From CAYRDK01 sp043819345 (GTDB lineage Bacteria; Omnitrophota; Gorgyraeia; Velamenicoccales; Velamenicoccaceae), in assembly GCA_043819345.1 (NCBI GenBank), contig JBDREX010000025.1:1-63167 (forward strand): a DNA stretch of 63,167 nucleotides, written 5' to 3'. A program made the position numbers and the translations under genes. Under the pieces are notes generated by a model. It was not told the origin of the DNA, made no database searches, and saw only the letters and a list, made by a program, of their open reading frames with translations. Shown here one piece after another: positions 51,155-60,367 of this stretch (positions are counted from its first letter, which is position 1; each line of letters opens with the position of its first letter).

Positions 51155-53353
51155 TTATCTGCTTTTACGTATAAAACTATGACACGCCAAAACAATGGGG
51201 CTTGCGATAAAAATTGTTGAATAACAGCCGATAATAAAACCAAATAATAAAGCCAAAGCAAAAGAATTCAGAATTTCACCGCCCAAAACAAACATAGAAA
51301 TAACAACCAGCAGAGTCACGGCAGTTGTCAAAATTGTCCTCGACAATGTCTGATTAATAGCCAAATTGATAACGTCCTTAAGCCCTACTTTGTGTTTTAA
51401 CCGCATGAGCTCCCGTACGCGATCATATATAACAATTGTATCATTAATAGAATAACCAGCGATAGTCAACAATGCCGTAACAATCAAAAGGTCAATCTGC
51501 CGGCCCATAAAAACAACGAAGCCTAACGTTAAAAGAACATCATGCAAAATCGCAAAAACACCAGCAAAAGCAAAATCAAAATGCTTGAATCTTATAGCCA
51601 CATAAACAAGAATCCCTAACAGAGAATACACTATAGCCAAAACTGCCTTCTTCTGAAGCTCACGGCCAACAGTAGGGCCGATTCGCTCAATCCGTAAAAT
51701 ATCAAAAGCATTTCCAGAGAAACTCTTCTTAAACTCATTGCCAACCGCCTCAGAGGTTTCTTCAGAAGTACGAATAATAACTTGTCTGGGGTTTTCCTTA
51801 ACCTGCTGAATAGCCGCATCTGCCATGCCAATTTCCTTTAATGATGCGCGCAACGATTCAATCGGAATAGGTTTTTCAAAGAGATATTCCTGAATTTGTC
51901 CACCAGCAAATTCTATGCCATAAGCATCACGGCCTTTCATCCAAAAAGCTGTCATGCCAACAATAAAAATCACACCGGAAAGGATATAACAAAACCATCT
52001 CTTTTGGATAAAATCGATGTGTGTGTCATTTTTTAATAATCCTCTCAACGTCAAATGTTTCAACATATTTTCAGCAAGCAAATAATCAAAAATAACACGT
52101 GTCACAACAATAGCCGTAAACAAACTTGCCAAAATACCGATAGTCAATGTTACCGCGAATCCCCTGATTGGCCCCGTACCAAACTGAAAAAGAAAAAAAG
52201 CGGCAATCAAAGTTGTGATATTTGAATCAAAAATAGCGGACGAAGCCTTGGAATAGCCGTTAGCCACAGCACTCCTGATAGCTTTGCCTGTCCTAAGCTC
52301 TTCTCTAATTCTCTCATTGATCAGAACGTTTGCATCAACGGCCATACCAATCGTCAAAAGAATACCAGCGATACCCGGCAATGTTAAGGTCGCATGAAAT
52401 AACCCCATCCCTCCTAAAATAATCAAAATATTTAAAACAAGCGCGATATTAGCGATTAAACCGCCTACCCTATAGTAAAAGATCATAAAGAGAAAAACAA
52501 AACAAAGCCCAACCACACAGGCCACGATACCTTTGTGTATAGAATCCTTCCCTAAAAGAGGCCCAACGGTCCTTTCTTCTTCAATCACCAAAGGAGCCGG
52601 TAAAGCACCGGAACGCAAGACAATCGCTAAATCCTTAGCTTCATCAGGCGTGAATCGGCCTGAAATAACAGCTTCACCACTTGGAATAGCCTCATTAATG
52701 CGAGGAGCCGAATAAATCCTGCCATCTAAAACAATGGCCAACCTTCGCCCAATATTATCTTTTGTTAAATCCGCAAATTTCTTAACCCCGTCCCCTTTTA
52801 ATTTCATGGCAACGATAGGCTGACCAAACGAGCTCTGATCAAAGCGTACATCTGCAGTTTCGAGATACTCTCCTGTCAAATCAGCTTTTTTATACAAAAG
52901 AAGCTTCTCGGTCCCCAATTCTTTTAACTCTGTATCCTGCGGAACATTTCCATCCATAGCCTCTGTAATAGCCTTTGAATCATTGCTGACCAGCTTAAAC
53001 TCCAGCATAGCCGTACGACCAATTAAATCCAAAGCACGCTGGCGGTCTGTCAAGCCAGGAAGCTGAATAACAATCTGGTCAATGCCCTGTATCTGGACTA
53101 TAGGCTCCCGAACACCAAACTCATCTATTCTATTACGGATAACCTCTAGGGCGCGCTCAACAGCATCTTTTTTTGCCTCTTCAGACAACGCGGAAGTATC
53201 AACGCGCAAAATAAGATACATCCCTCCCTGCAAATCAAGGCCTAAATTTATTCGTTTATTCAACGGAAAAGCAAGAAAAATAGAAATGACGATAACGCCC
53301 AGGATTAATAAAACACGGGATAGAAGATTCTTTTGCATAACACTCCTTAACAT
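51155..53353 (-). CDS. secDF: SecDF fusion protein (protein export membrane subunits)
   Basis: 732 residues joining SecD and SecF, as in B. subtilis SecDF. The SecD half has the first helix (about 10-27), LGLDLQGGMYLIL, the large periplasmic domain, and GLLLTIGMAVDANVLI with IREELRTGKAIRSA. The SecF half starts near 440 and has GIEFAGGQIQEY, GPTVGRELQ and GYSINDTIVIYDRVRE. Twelve membrane helices are expected. The complex uses the proton gradient to pull exported proteins. An element related to those upstream of hisB and alaS ends at the Shine-Dalgarno site (GGAG). Confidence 0.95.
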   Translation of the reverse strand: MLRSVMQKNLLSRVLLILGVIVISIFLAFPLNKRINLGLDLQGGMYLILRVDTSALSEEAKKDAVERALEVIRNRIDEFGVREPIVQIQGIDQIVIQLPGLTDRQRALDLIGRTAMLEFKLVSNDSKAITEAMDGNVPQDTELKELGTEKLLLYKKADLTGEYLETADVRFDQSSFGQPIVAMKLKGDGVKKFADLTKDNIGRRLAIVLDGRIYSAPRINEAIPSGEAVISGRFTPDEAKDLAIVLRSGALPAPLVIEEERTVGPLLGKDSIHKGIVACVVGLCFVFLFMIFYYRVGGLIANIALVLNILIILGGMGLFHATLTLPGIAGILLTIGMAVDANVLINERIREELRTGKAIRSAVANGYSKASSAIFDSNITTLIAAFFLFQFGTGPIRGFAVTLTIGILASLFTAIVVTRVIFDYLLAENMLKHLTLRGLLKNDTHIDFIQKRWFCYILSGVIFIVGMTAFWMKGRDAYGIEFAGGQIQEYLFEKPIPIESLRASLKEIGMADAAIQQVKENPRQVIIRTSEETSEAVGNEFKKSFSGNAFDILRIERIGPTVGRELQKKAVLAIVYSLLGILVYVAIRFKHFDFAFAGVFAILHDVLLTLGFVVFMGRQIDLLIVTALLTIAGYSINDTIVIYDRVRELMRLKHKVGLKDVINLAINQTLSRTILTTAVTLLVVISMFVLGGEILNSFALALLFGFIIGCYSTIFIASPIVLACHSFIRKSR

Positions 53354-53410
53354 TGCCTATAATCAGGCGTATTTCTTAAAACATCCAAACCTTGTTTTTA
53401 CTTTAACGTT
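53348..53410 (-). repeat. Diverged relative of the TAACATTG element upstream of secDF
   Basis: The 20 bases TAACATTGCCTATAATCAGG (53348-53367) are identical to the gene-proximal end of the elements upstream of hisB (58980-58999) and alaS (62982-63001). The next 40 bp align loosely (TATTT.TTA.AA.AT.C, then CCA..TT.TTTT). No matching far end was found. The rest of the 203-bp gap to yajC contains TTTTACTTTAACG twice but no gene. Confidence 0.6.
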
Positions 53411-53556
53411 TCAGCTTCTGTTAACGGACGAGCACAAAGCCCACCCTTACTGATATTTCCTTTTTTGTCTTTGCTTTTACTTTAACGCTTTGAATCTCTG
53501 ACCCTTCGACAAGATTAGAGCGTTGCCCTCTGACACCCTATCTTTCTTTTTTAAAA

Positions 53557-53832
53557 TTATGCTGCTTTTAACAATCTTCCTACAGCATTTTTATCAATTT
53601 CCAACCTAACATTATCGTCAACACGAATAATGAACGTTTTGTCTTTCACATTAACTATTGTCGCATGAACTCCGCCAGAAGTCACAATCTGATCATTTTT
53701 CTTGAGAGTATCCAGCATTTTAGCATATTCCTTTTGTTGTTTCTGCTGAGGCCTGATCAAAATAAAGTAGAACACTAAAAGTATTAAAACCAAAGGAAAC
53801 AACTGCGCCAACCCAGCTCCTTGTGTATTCAT
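53557..53832 (-). CDS. yajC: Preprotein translocase subunit YajC
   Basis: 91 residues: one N-terminal membrane helix (LFPLVLILLVFYFILIRPQQKQQKEY) followed by a small SH3-like cytoplasmic domain (LKKNDQIVTSGGVHATIVNV...VRLEID), both typical of YajC. YajC associates with SecDF, which is encoded downstream with a 203-bp gap. It is the gene after rpsP in transcription order. Confidence 0.95.
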   Translation of the reverse strand: MNTQGAGLAQLFPLVLILLVFYFILIRPQQKQQKEYAKMLDTLKKNDQIVTSGGVHATIVNVKDKTFIIRVDDNVRLEIDKNAVGRLLKAA

Positions 53833-53890
53833 AAAACCTCTCTTTGTTGTCGTTACAGTAAACCAATAACCGCAAAACTACCTTTATTAT

Positions 53891-54133
53891 TTACTTTATC
53901 TTTCTCATTAAGCTCTTGATTGTTGCTGAAGGCTGAGCCCCTAATTTTACCCAATGCTCATACCTTACCCTATCAATCTTGACGACAGCCGGTTTTTTAG
54001 CCGCATCATAGTGTCCGATCTCTTCAATAACCTTTCCATCTCTGGCACAAGCTCCTTCGATAACAACAGCTCGATAGTTATATCTTTTCTTTGATGTTGC
54101 CGAAATCCTGCGTAATCTTATTTTAACTGCCAT
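53891..54133 (-). CDS. rpsP: 30S ribosomal protein bS16
   Basis: 80 residues starting AVKIRLRRI after Met, with YRAVVIEGACARDGKVIEEIGHYD and VRYEHWVKLGAQPSATIKSL, the standard bS16 sequence. I chose the start at 54133, preceded by GGAGGAG; a seven-residue extension upstream is not conserved. The usual neighbours rimM, trmD and rplS are not present, so the cluster has been broken up. Confidence 0.96.
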   Translation of the reverse strand: MAVKIRLRRISATSKKRYNYRAVVIEGACARDGKVIEEIGHYDAAKKPAVVKIDRVRYEHWVKLGAQPSATIKSLMRKIK

Positions 54134-54182
54134 TCTCTTTCTCCTCCCATACAATGTGTATTTATTTCTATGATTTTTCTGT

Positions 54183-54240
54183 GAAGTTCAAGCCTGCCTG
54201 AACTTCCGCACTTATCTTAAAAAACAAGGCAGGCCCTTGT
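54183..54240 (-). terminator. Terminator after trpE, with a second hairpin before rpsP
   Basis: On the minus strand ACAAGG/CCTTGT (54224-54240, 5-base loop) is followed at once by six T, a good intrinsic terminator 12 bp past the trpE stop. A second stem GAAGTTCA/TGAACTTC (54183-54206) follows without a T-run and would lie in the rpsP leader. This implies that rpsP has its own promoter. Confidence 0.72.
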
Positions 54241-54252
54241 CCTTACACCATA

Positions 54253-55743
54253 TCAGTACGCAAACCGCACCGCTTCCATCAAGGCCTTAGCCTTATTAAC
54301 TGTTTCCACATACTCTTTCTCAGGCTTGGAATCGCTTACAATACCAGCACCAGCCTGAATATACAAATAGTTATTTTTAATAACAATTGTGCGTATTATT
54401 ATACAAGAGTCAAGATTACCTGAAAAGCTAAAATAACAGACGGCACCCGCATACGGCCCTCGCCTGGTTTTCTCCAGCTCATCTATGATTTCCATCGCAC
54501 GAATCTTAGGCGCGCCACTAACCGTTCCCGCAGGAAAACAGGAAATCAACGCATCCAAAGCATCTTTATTCTTTTTTAATCTGCCTGTGACATTGCTAAC
54601 AATGTGCATCACATGAGAATACTTTTCAACAGACATAAATTCACTCAAAGAAACCGAACCATACTGGCAAACACGGCCCAAGTCATTTCGTCCCAAATCA
54701 ACCAACATTAAATGCTCCGCTTTTTCTTTCTTATCTGCCAACAGTTCCTCAGCAAGTTTACGGTCCTGTTCCTCATTACACCCTCTTGGCCGTGTTCCGG
54801 CAATTGGCCTGGTTTGAACAACTCCTTCTTCACAACGTACTAAAAGCTCGGGAGAAGAACCAACCAGAATCAAATCCGAAAGTTTTAAATAAAACATGTA
54901 CGGTGAAGGGTTAATAGAACGTAAAGATCTATAGATATCAAACGGTTTATTTTTAAGCTTCATCTTAAATCTCTGTGAAAGAACAACCTGAATAATATCA
55001 CCACAGCGAATATAATCCTTCGCTTTTAAAACGGCTTTCATAAAATCTTTTTTGGTAATGTTGGCTGCAACATTCGCCGGACGCGCGTTTTTTTTAACAT
55101 CCGGCCGCGATTTAACGCTTTTCTTAAGCATATCAGCCAAGTCATCAATCTTCTTAATAGCACCATCATAGCCCTCTTTAAGGCTTTTAGGAGTATCATT
55201 CTCCAAAATCACATTAGAAACAATTTTAATTTTTCGGTTAACATGATCAAAAATCATAAGCGTATCAGAAAGCATAAAAACACAATCACTCACACCTAAA
55301 TCATCCGAATTCTTATCCGGAATATCCTCTGTAAAACGAATCATATCGTATCCTATATATCCGATGAACCCGCCACAAAATCTCGGCAGACCGTCGAGCG
55401 CGACAAATTTATAACCCGATAAGAGGCGCTTGATCTCATTTAAAGGATTGCCAGAATATTGTAAAGATCTGGAGCTTTTATATCCCTTATTAAAACGGCT
55501 AAATGTTACCGTACGATTCTTGCTTTCAAAAACCAGGGCCGGATGAGTTGCCAAAAAAGAGTATCTGCCAATATTTTCCTGCGATTCAACAGACTCCAGC
55601 AAATAAGCATAACTGCTACTTCCTTCAATTTTTAAAAAAGCTGACACGGGTGTTTCTAAATCTGCCAATATCTCCTTATAAACAGGAATAACATTGCCTT
55701 TTTTTGCCAGTTTTTTGAACTCTTTAAAATCCGGATATAACAT
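54253..55743 (-). CDS. trpE: Anthranilate synthase component I
   Basis: Converts chorismate to anthranilate with ammonia from TrpG. 496 residues with LLESVESQENIGRYSFLA near the N-terminus (tryptophan feedback region). The chorismate-binding core has QVVLSQRF, NPSPYMFYL, GSSPELLVR, TRPIAGTRPRG, DLGRNDLGRV and FPAGTVSGAPKIRAMEI. It lies downstream of hisI with no trpG or other trp gene in the window, so it is separated from the rest of the pathway. GAAGG lies 6 bp before its ATG. A family B repeat fills the hisI-trpE gap. Confidence 0.95.
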   Translation of the reverse strand: MLYPDFKEFKKLAKKGNVIPVYKEILADLETPVSAFLKIEGSSSYAYLLESVESQENIGRYSFLATHPALVFESKNRTVTFSRFNKGYKSSRSLQYSGNPLNEIKRLLSGYKFVALDGLPRFCGGFIGYIGYDMIRFTEDIPDKNSDDLGVSDCVFMLSDTLMIFDHVNRKIKIVSNVILENDTPKSLKEGYDGAIKKIDDLADMLKKSVKSRPDVKKNARPANVAANITKKDFMKAVLKAKDYIRCGDIIQVVLSQRFKMKLKNKPFDIYRSLRSINPSPYMFYLKLSDLILVGSSPELLVRCEEGVVQTRPIAGTRPRGCNEEQDRKLAEELLADKKEKAEHLMLVDLGRNDLGRVCQYGSVSLSEFMSVEKYSHVMHIVSNVTGRLKKNKDALDALISCFPAGTVSGAPKIRAMEIIDELEKTRRGPYAGAVCYFSFSGNLDSCIIIRTIVIKNNYLYIQAGAGIVSDSKPEKEYVETVNKAKALMEAVRFAY

Positions 55744-55759
55744 TTTTGCCTTCTTCTTA

Positions 55760-55803
55760 GTTCATGCTGAAAAACCCATCATTAACACGATTACAGCGAT
55801 TTT
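55760..55803 (-). repeat. Dispersed repeat family B, copy 3 (partial)
   Basis: In minus-strand sense this reads AAAATCGCTGTAATC...TTTTTCAGCATGAAC, matching the second half of the copies at 22732-22814 and 31348-31431. It fills the 73-bp gap between hisI and trpE and ends about 16 bp before the trpE start, upstream of an intact ribosome-binding site. Confidence 0.55.
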
Positions 55804-55816
55804 CAATCTGTGCCAA

Positions 55817-56161
55817 CTATTTAATTTTTATTTTTCGGTAAAAACAACTTCTGTTGCCTGTATGACAAGCAACCCCCACCTGGCGGACCTTAATCAAAAG
55901 AGCATCTTTATCGCAATCATAAAAGATCCCTTTAACAAATTGAAAATGCCCTGACGTTTCACCCTTCACCCAAAACTTATTGCGCGAGCGTGACCAAAAA
56001 CAAGTCTTTTTTAACTTTACTGTTTTTCCTAAAGATTTCTCATTCATATAAGCAACCATCAATACATCGTTAGTCTTATAATCCTGGACAATAACAGGAA
56101 TCAACCCTTTTTCATCATATTTCAAATCTTTTAGACTCTTCAACTCATCTTTTGTCTTCAA
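55817..56161 (-). CDS. hisI: Phosphoribosyl-AMP cyclohydrolase
   Basis: Opens the adenine ring of PR-AMP in histidine synthesis. 114 residues with DEKGLIPVIVQDYKTNDVLMVAYMN, TCFWSRSRNKFWVKGETSGH and the metal-binding cysteines in DCDKDALLIKV...GVACHTGNRSCFY. The HisE pyrophosphohydrolase domain is not fused, so HisE is encoded elsewhere. It lies 23 bp after hisF. Confidence 0.96.
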   Translation of the reverse strand: MKTKDELKSLKDLKYDEKGLIPVIVQDYKTNDVLMVAYMNEKSLGKTVKLKKTCFWSRSRNKFWVKGETSGHFQFVKGIFYDCDKDALLIKVRQVGVACHTGNRSCFYRKIKIK

Positions 56162-56184
56162 CTTTTTTCCTTTCGAAACGCCAA

Positions 56185-56955
56185 CTACAGCCTGACATTT
56201 ACTCCTTTTGATTTTAAATATTTTTTTACTTTCTCAACACGGTACTGCCCAAAATGAAAAATAGAAGCCGCCAAAGCCGCGTCCGCTTTTCCACGTTTAA
56301 AAACTTCATAAAAATGCTTTTGGTCACCTGCGCCTCCTGAAGCTATAACAGGAATCTTAACGCTTTGCGACACAGCACATGTTAACAAAATATCGTATCC
56401 ATCTTTTGTGCCATCAAAATCCATACTCGTTAAAAGAATTTCCCCAGCCCCTAGTTGTTGAGCCTTTTTTGCCCACTTTACAACATCAAGGCCTGTAGGT
56501 GTCCTGCCGCCATGTATAAAAACTTCCCAACAAGGCTTCTTTTTCTTCTGCTGGATCCTTTTAGCATCAATAGCCACAACAATGCACTGACTACCAAACC
56601 TCTTAGCCGCCTGCGCGATTAAATCCGGATTTTTGACCGCGCTCGTATTAATAGAAACCTTATCTGCGCCAGCATTCAATAAATCACGAATATCATCCAC
56701 GTTTTTAATTCCGCCGCCAACCGTGAAAGGCATGAAAATATTTTCAGCAACAGAACGAACAACTTTAATTAAAGTTTTTCTGGCCTCAAAACTAGCCGTA
56801 ATATCTAAAAAAACTAATTCATCCGCTTTTTGCTTTTCATAAGCTTGAGCTACTTCAACAGGGTCTCCCGCATCCTTGAGCGACACAAACCGCACTCCTT
56901 TAACAACCCGGCCTTCCTTAACATCAAGACATGGGATAATCCTCTTGGTCAACAT
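56185..56955 (-). CDS. hisF: Imidazole glycerol phosphate synthase subunit HisF
   Basis: The cyclase barrel that uses ammonia from HisH to close the imidazole ring. LTKRIIPCLDVKEGRVVKGV is the canonical start with catalytic Asp11. ELVFLDITASFEAR, PFTVGGGIK, GADKVSINTSA, VVAIDAKR, TSMDFDGTKDGYD and VIASGGAG follow. 256 residues. It overlaps hisA by 7 bp. Confidence 0.97.
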   Translation of the reverse strand: MLTKRIIPCLDVKEGRVVKGVRFVSLKDAGDPVEVAQAYEKQKADELVFLDITASFEARKTLIKVVRSVAENIFMPFTVGGGIKNVDDIRDLLNAGADKVSINTSAVKNPDLIAQAAKRFGSQCIVVAIDAKRIQQKKKKPCWEVFIHGGRTPTGLDVVKWAKKAQQLGAGEILLTSMDFDGTKDGYDILLTCAVSQSVKIPVIASGGAGDQKHFYEVFKRGKADAALAASIFHFGQYRVEKVKKYLKSKGVNVRL

Positions 56956-57770
56956 GTACCCTCTGCGGCACGAATTGCATCTTCAAGGTTAATGCGATTT
57001 TCATACAAGGCCCTTCCAATAATGACAGCATCAACTCCCTCGGAGCCCAAACCAGCTAAAAGCTTAATATCTTCCAATGAAGATACGCCTCCGGCATAGG
57101 TAAAAAATAGATTGTTCAAACTGGCCTTTCTCGCACAAGCCACAAAATTCTTTATCTGCGCAAGGTCGAGCCCAGCCATCATACCGTCCCTTTTGATATC
57201 TGAGAAATTAATATACCGAATACCCACACTTGTAATCTTCTTAATAAAATCTGACAAATCAATATTCTCTGTATTACTCCAAGCACCCGCGCCAGTCCCC
57301 AGCAACATCGTATCTTTATTGCTTAAGCCAGACAACTTTCCCGATACAGTATCATCATCCCCCTTAACAACATATTTAATATCGAGGCTCAAAACAATCT
57401 TTTCAACGCGCTCTTTGACGCTATCAGCTTCAAGAAAATCCGGATCCTGCAAAACTTTTGTACTCAGAACAACCCGCTCTATTCCAGCATCAACATAAGA
57501 CTTTAAAGAAGCAGCCGTTCTGATACCGCCTCCAGCCTGAACTTTAACACCGCTTTCACAAGCAATCGTCTTGATCACATCAAAGTTAACTAATTCACCA
57601 AACTTCGCGCCATCTAAATCAACAATATGGACTAATTTCGCACCTTGTGAAGCCCACTTTTGAGCAAATTCCAAAGGAGAAGATCCGTAAACCTTCTTTT
57701 TATTAAAATCTCCTTGTTCCAGACGGACAACCTGGCCAGCGATAATATCAATAGCGGGTACAATTAACAT
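56949..57770 (-). CDS. hisA: Phosphoribosylformimino-AICAR ribotide isomerase HisA, with insert
   Basis: An Amadori isomerase with a TIM barrel. VPAIDIIAGQVVRLEQGD has the catalytic Asp, and HIVDLDGA, VQAGGGIRT, VVLSTKVLQ, FSDIKRDGMMAGL and YAGGVSSLEDI follow. At 273 residues it is 25-30 longer than usual. The excess lies at about residues 139-170, between the fourth and fifth strands (KGDDDTVSGKLSGLSNKD and following). It overlaps both hisH and hisF by 7 bp. Confidence 0.94.
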   Translation of the reverse strand: MLIVPAIDIIAGQVVRLEQGDFNKKKVYGSSPLEFAQKWASQGAKLVHIVDLDGAKFGELVNFDVIKTIACESGVKVQAGGGIRTAASLKSYVDAGIERVVLSTKVLQDPDFLEADSVKERVEKIVLSLDIKYVVKGDDDTVSGKLSGLSNKDTMLLGTGAGAWSNTENIDLSDFIKKITSVGIRYINFSDIKRDGMMAGLDLAQIKNFVACARKASLNNLFFTYAGGVSSLEDIKLLAGLGSEGVDAVIIGRALYENRINLEDAIRAAEGTC

Positions 57771-58378
57771 AGCTCTATAAAATTCCTTAAAAGTAACAAG
57801 CCCTTTTCCTGGCTTTTTTCCGGATGAAACTGCATACCATAAACACGGCCAGATTGAACAATGGAAGCAAAATTCACTCCATACCGTGTTTGCCCAACTA
57901 TAACAGTTTTATCTTTTGGTTTGACATAGTAAGAATGACAAAAATATGTGTAAAGATCCTCTTTTAGCCCTTTAAAGATCTTTGCCTTTGAAAAACACTT
58001 CTCAACTTTATTCCACCCCATATGGGGACATTTTAAGCGAGAAGAGAACTTTCTCACCTCTCCGGGAATAATATCCAGGCCTTTAACTCCCGGAGATTCA
58101 CAGCTTTCTGAAAAAAGCAGCTGCATACCCAAACAAATCCCCAGAAAAGGCCTGCCGGAATCAACAAAACACTTTATAGGCTCTATAAAATGCCTGTTTT
58201 TTAATTCCTGCATCGCATCTCCAAAGGCTCCCACGCCTGGCAAAATCAATTTCTCATAATTCTCAAGATTTTTTGGAGAAGCAATAATCTCTGAAGCAAA
58301 ACCCAGTGCTTTAAAAGCATTAGCAACGCTATAAAGATTGCCCATCCCATAATCAATGATAGCAACTTTCTTACTCAT
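57764..58378 (-). CDS. hisH: Imidazole glycerol phosphate synthase subunit HisH
   Basis: The glutaminase partner of HisF. The start VAIIDYGMGNLYSV is canonical, so I place the ATG at 58378, one base after the hisB stop; the longer frame is out of register with hisB. The catalytic Cys lies in FLGICLGMQLLF and the His/Glu in GMQFHPEKS. 204 residues, typical. Ammonia is channelled to HisF, encoded two genes downstream. Confidence 0.96.
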   Translation of the reverse strand: MSKKVAIIDYGMGNLYSVANAFKALGFASEIIASPKNLENYEKLILPGVGAFGDAMQELKNRHFIEPIKCFVDSGRPFLGICLGMQLLFSESCESPGVKGLDIIPGEVRKFSSRLKCPHMGWNKVEKCFSKAKIFKGLKEDLYTYFCHSYYVKPKDKTVIVGQTRYGVNFASIVQSGRVYGMQFHPEKSQEKGLLLLRNFIELC

Positions 58379-58379
58379 G

Positions 58380-58970
58380 CTAAAGACAACCCTTTGTGGA
58401 CGGAACGCTCTTAGATCGTGGTTCTTTTTCCAGGGCCCGCGCAAGCGCTTTGGCAAGAGCCTTAAAAACAGCTTCCAGGATATGGTGCATATCTTTACCT
58501 TCTAAAACATCCACATGAATTGTCGCTTTAAAATTCACAGCAAAAGCCCTCAAAAACTGCTCCGCGTAATTCAAGCTATAATCTTTGATGTCTTTAGGTT
58601 TCAAGTGGTCAGCGTTAAATTTTAGAAAAGGCCTTCCGGAAACATCTATCACAACCCTCACCAATGCCTCATCCATGGGAATCGTTGCTTCACCAAAACG
58701 TTTAATACCGCTCTTATTCTTTAAAATCCCAGCAAAAGCATCCCCCAAAACGATGGCAACATCTTCATTGGTATGATGGATATCCACATCAATATCTCCC
58801 GAAGCCGTAATATTAAGATCAAAAAGGCCATGTTTAGCAAAAAGGCTTAACATATGATCCAAAAAAGAAATACCCGTCTTAATCCTATAATTGCCTTTTC
58901 CATAAACAACGAGCGCTATCTTAATATCTGTTTCGCCTGTTTTTCTTTTAACAATGATTTTTTTTGACAT
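58380..58970 (-). CDS. hisB: Imidazoleglycerol-phosphate dehydratase
   Basis: 196 residues of the dehydratase only; the phosphatase domain of enteric HisB is absent. Metal-binding histidines lie in SFLDHMLSLFAKHG, DVDIHHTNEDVAI and GKDMHHILEAVFKA. The ATG at 58970 follows AAGGAG by 4 bp. The upstream 164-bp gap to hisD is filled by a 139-bp element with inverted ends. Confidence 0.96.
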   Translation of the reverse strand: MSKKIIVKRKTGETDIKIALVVYGKGNYRIKTGISFLDHMLSLFAKHGLFDLNITASGDIDVDIHHTNEDVAIVLGDAFAGILKNKSGIKRFGEATIPMDEALVRVVIDVSGRPFLKFNADHLKPKDIKDYSLNYAEQFLRAFAVNFKATIHVDVLEGKDMHHILEAVFKALAKALARALEKEPRSKSVPSTKGCL

Positions 58971-58979
58971 ACATCTCCT

Positions 58980-59118
58980 TAACATTGCCTATAATCAGGT
59001 ATTTTTTAGAAAATGCTCTTTCCAGGTTCTTTTCTCTGCATTTTTTATCCCAAAGCTTACGCGGGAAAATTGACCTGTCAATTTTCCCAGTGGTTAAGCC
59101 AGGGGCCTTACAATGTTA
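58980..59118 (-). mobile_element. MITE-like element with TAACATTG/CAATGTTA ends, upstream of hisB
   Basis: 139 bp with perfect 8-bp terminal inverted repeats TAACATTG (58980-58987) and CAATGTTA (59111-59118); TA at each outer edge could be a target duplication. A 60-bp block next to hisB (58980-59040) is almost identical to the element upstream of alaS. The central part is a hairpin GGGAAAATTGAC/GTCAATTTTCCC inside an outer GCTTA/TAAGC stem. No open frame is present. It ends 3 bp before the AAGGAG of hisB, so it forms most of the hisB leader. Confidence 0.72.
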
Positions 59119-59134
59119 TCCGATAAATATAATC

Positions 59135-60367
59135 TCACTCAAACCGTTTTTTCACAGATTCATAGTGTTTCGTCAGCCCTTCAATCTGGCATAGCTTTTC
59201 AATATGCGGCTTTGCTTCTTCAAGCGCTTTTTTGCTATAAGATATAATATGTGTACTTCTTAAAAAATCCTGAGCGGATAATCCAGAAAAAAATCTCGCC
59301 GAAGCACCCGTAGGCAATACATGGCTAGGCCCAGCAAAATAATCCCCAATCGCTACAGGACTATAAGGGCCTAAAAATAAAGCTCCGGTGTTTTTAACCT
59401 TCTTAATATATTTACGAGGATCATTTGTTAAAATCTCCAAATGTTCCGGAGCAATACGATTACTAACCTCAATAGCCTCATCTAAATTCTTTACTAAAAC
59501 AATAAAACCATTTTCATCTCCCGGTAAAGCCTGTTTAACAGCCTTGGCAAGGGACTTTGAAGGCGTAATTAAAACAGCCAATCCGCCAAAATGTTCGGCT
59601 TGCGCGGCTAAATCACTTAAAACGTAATTAATATTGCTATGCCTGTTAGCTATAACAACAAGCTCTGTCGGCCCTGCCAACATATCAATATCAACATAAC
59701 CAAAAAGCTGACGCTTTGCTTCCGTCACATAATTATTACCAGGACCAACAATCTTATCAACTTTCTTTATAGTTTTAGTCCCTAATGCGAGTGCACCAAT
59801 TGCCTGCGCCCCCCCTACTTTATAAATCTCATTAACCTTTAACAAATCAGCCATGACTAGAATATGCGGATTAACATGGCCATTTTTATCTGGCGGAGTC
59901 GCTAAAACAATATCATTAACACCTGCGATTCTAGCCGGTAAAACGCTCATATAGACACAAGAAATCAAGGGGGCCGTACCCGCCGGAACATAGACACCAA
60001 CACGTTCCAAAGGATCAATCTTTTCGCCTAAGAAAACTCCATCCTGATTCAATTTCTTCCAGGAACGCTTATGTTGCTTTGAATAAAATTTTGTGATATT
60101 GGCAATGATCTTTTTTAGTGTAGAAATAAATTCAGGGCTAATATCCTGATAGGCGGCACTTCGATCAGCCTCTGTAACCCGCATCTGCTTATGTGTCATT
60201 TTCACGCCATCAAAACGCCTGGTATATTTCAAAAGAGCGTCGTCACCATGGATTCTAACATCTTCTATAATGCGGCTCACTTTGTCTTTTATTCTCCTCT
60301 TAGAAAGACTGTCAAACCGCGTGATAAGTTTTTCCAAATAATTAGAATTGGGCTTAATAATTTTCAT
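59135..60367 (-). CDS. hisD: Histidinol dehydrogenase
   Basis: The NAD-dependent four-electron oxidation of histidinol to histidine. 410 residues with ERVGVYVPAGTAPLISCVYMS, KVGGAQAIGALALGT, KIVGPGNNYV, DMLAGPTELVV, AAQAEHF and FLGPYSPVAIGDYFAGPSHVLPT (zinc and catalytic residues). The start overlaps the alaS stop by 4 bp. It is the first his gene of a run hisD-B-H-A-F-I; hisG and hisC are not in the window. Confidence 0.97.
   Translation of the reverse strand: MKIIKPNSNYLEKLITRFDSLSKRRIKDKVSRIIEDVRIHGDDALLKYTRRFDGVKMTHKQMRVTEADRSAAYQDISPEFISTLKKIIANITKFYSKQHKRSWKKLNQDGVFLGEKIDPLERVGVYVPAGTAPLISCVYMSVLPARIAGVNDIVLATPPDKNGHVNPHILVMADLLKVNEIYKVGGAQAIGALALGTKTIKKVDKIVGPGNNYVTEAKRQLFGYVDIDMLAGPTELVVIANRHSNINYVLSDLAAQAEHFGGLAVLITPSKSLAKAVKQALPGDENGFIVLVKNLDEAIEVSNRIAPEHLEILTNDPRKYIKKVKNTGALFLGPYSPVAIGDYFAGPSHVLPTGASARFFSGLSAQDFLRSTHIISYSKKALEEAKPHIEKLCQIEGLTKHYESVKKRFE

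Noticed and set aside
55744..55816. Possible trp attenuator or T-box before trpE
   Set aside because: No T-box consensus, no run of Trp codons and no terminator/antiterminator pair; the gap is accounted for by a family B repeat.
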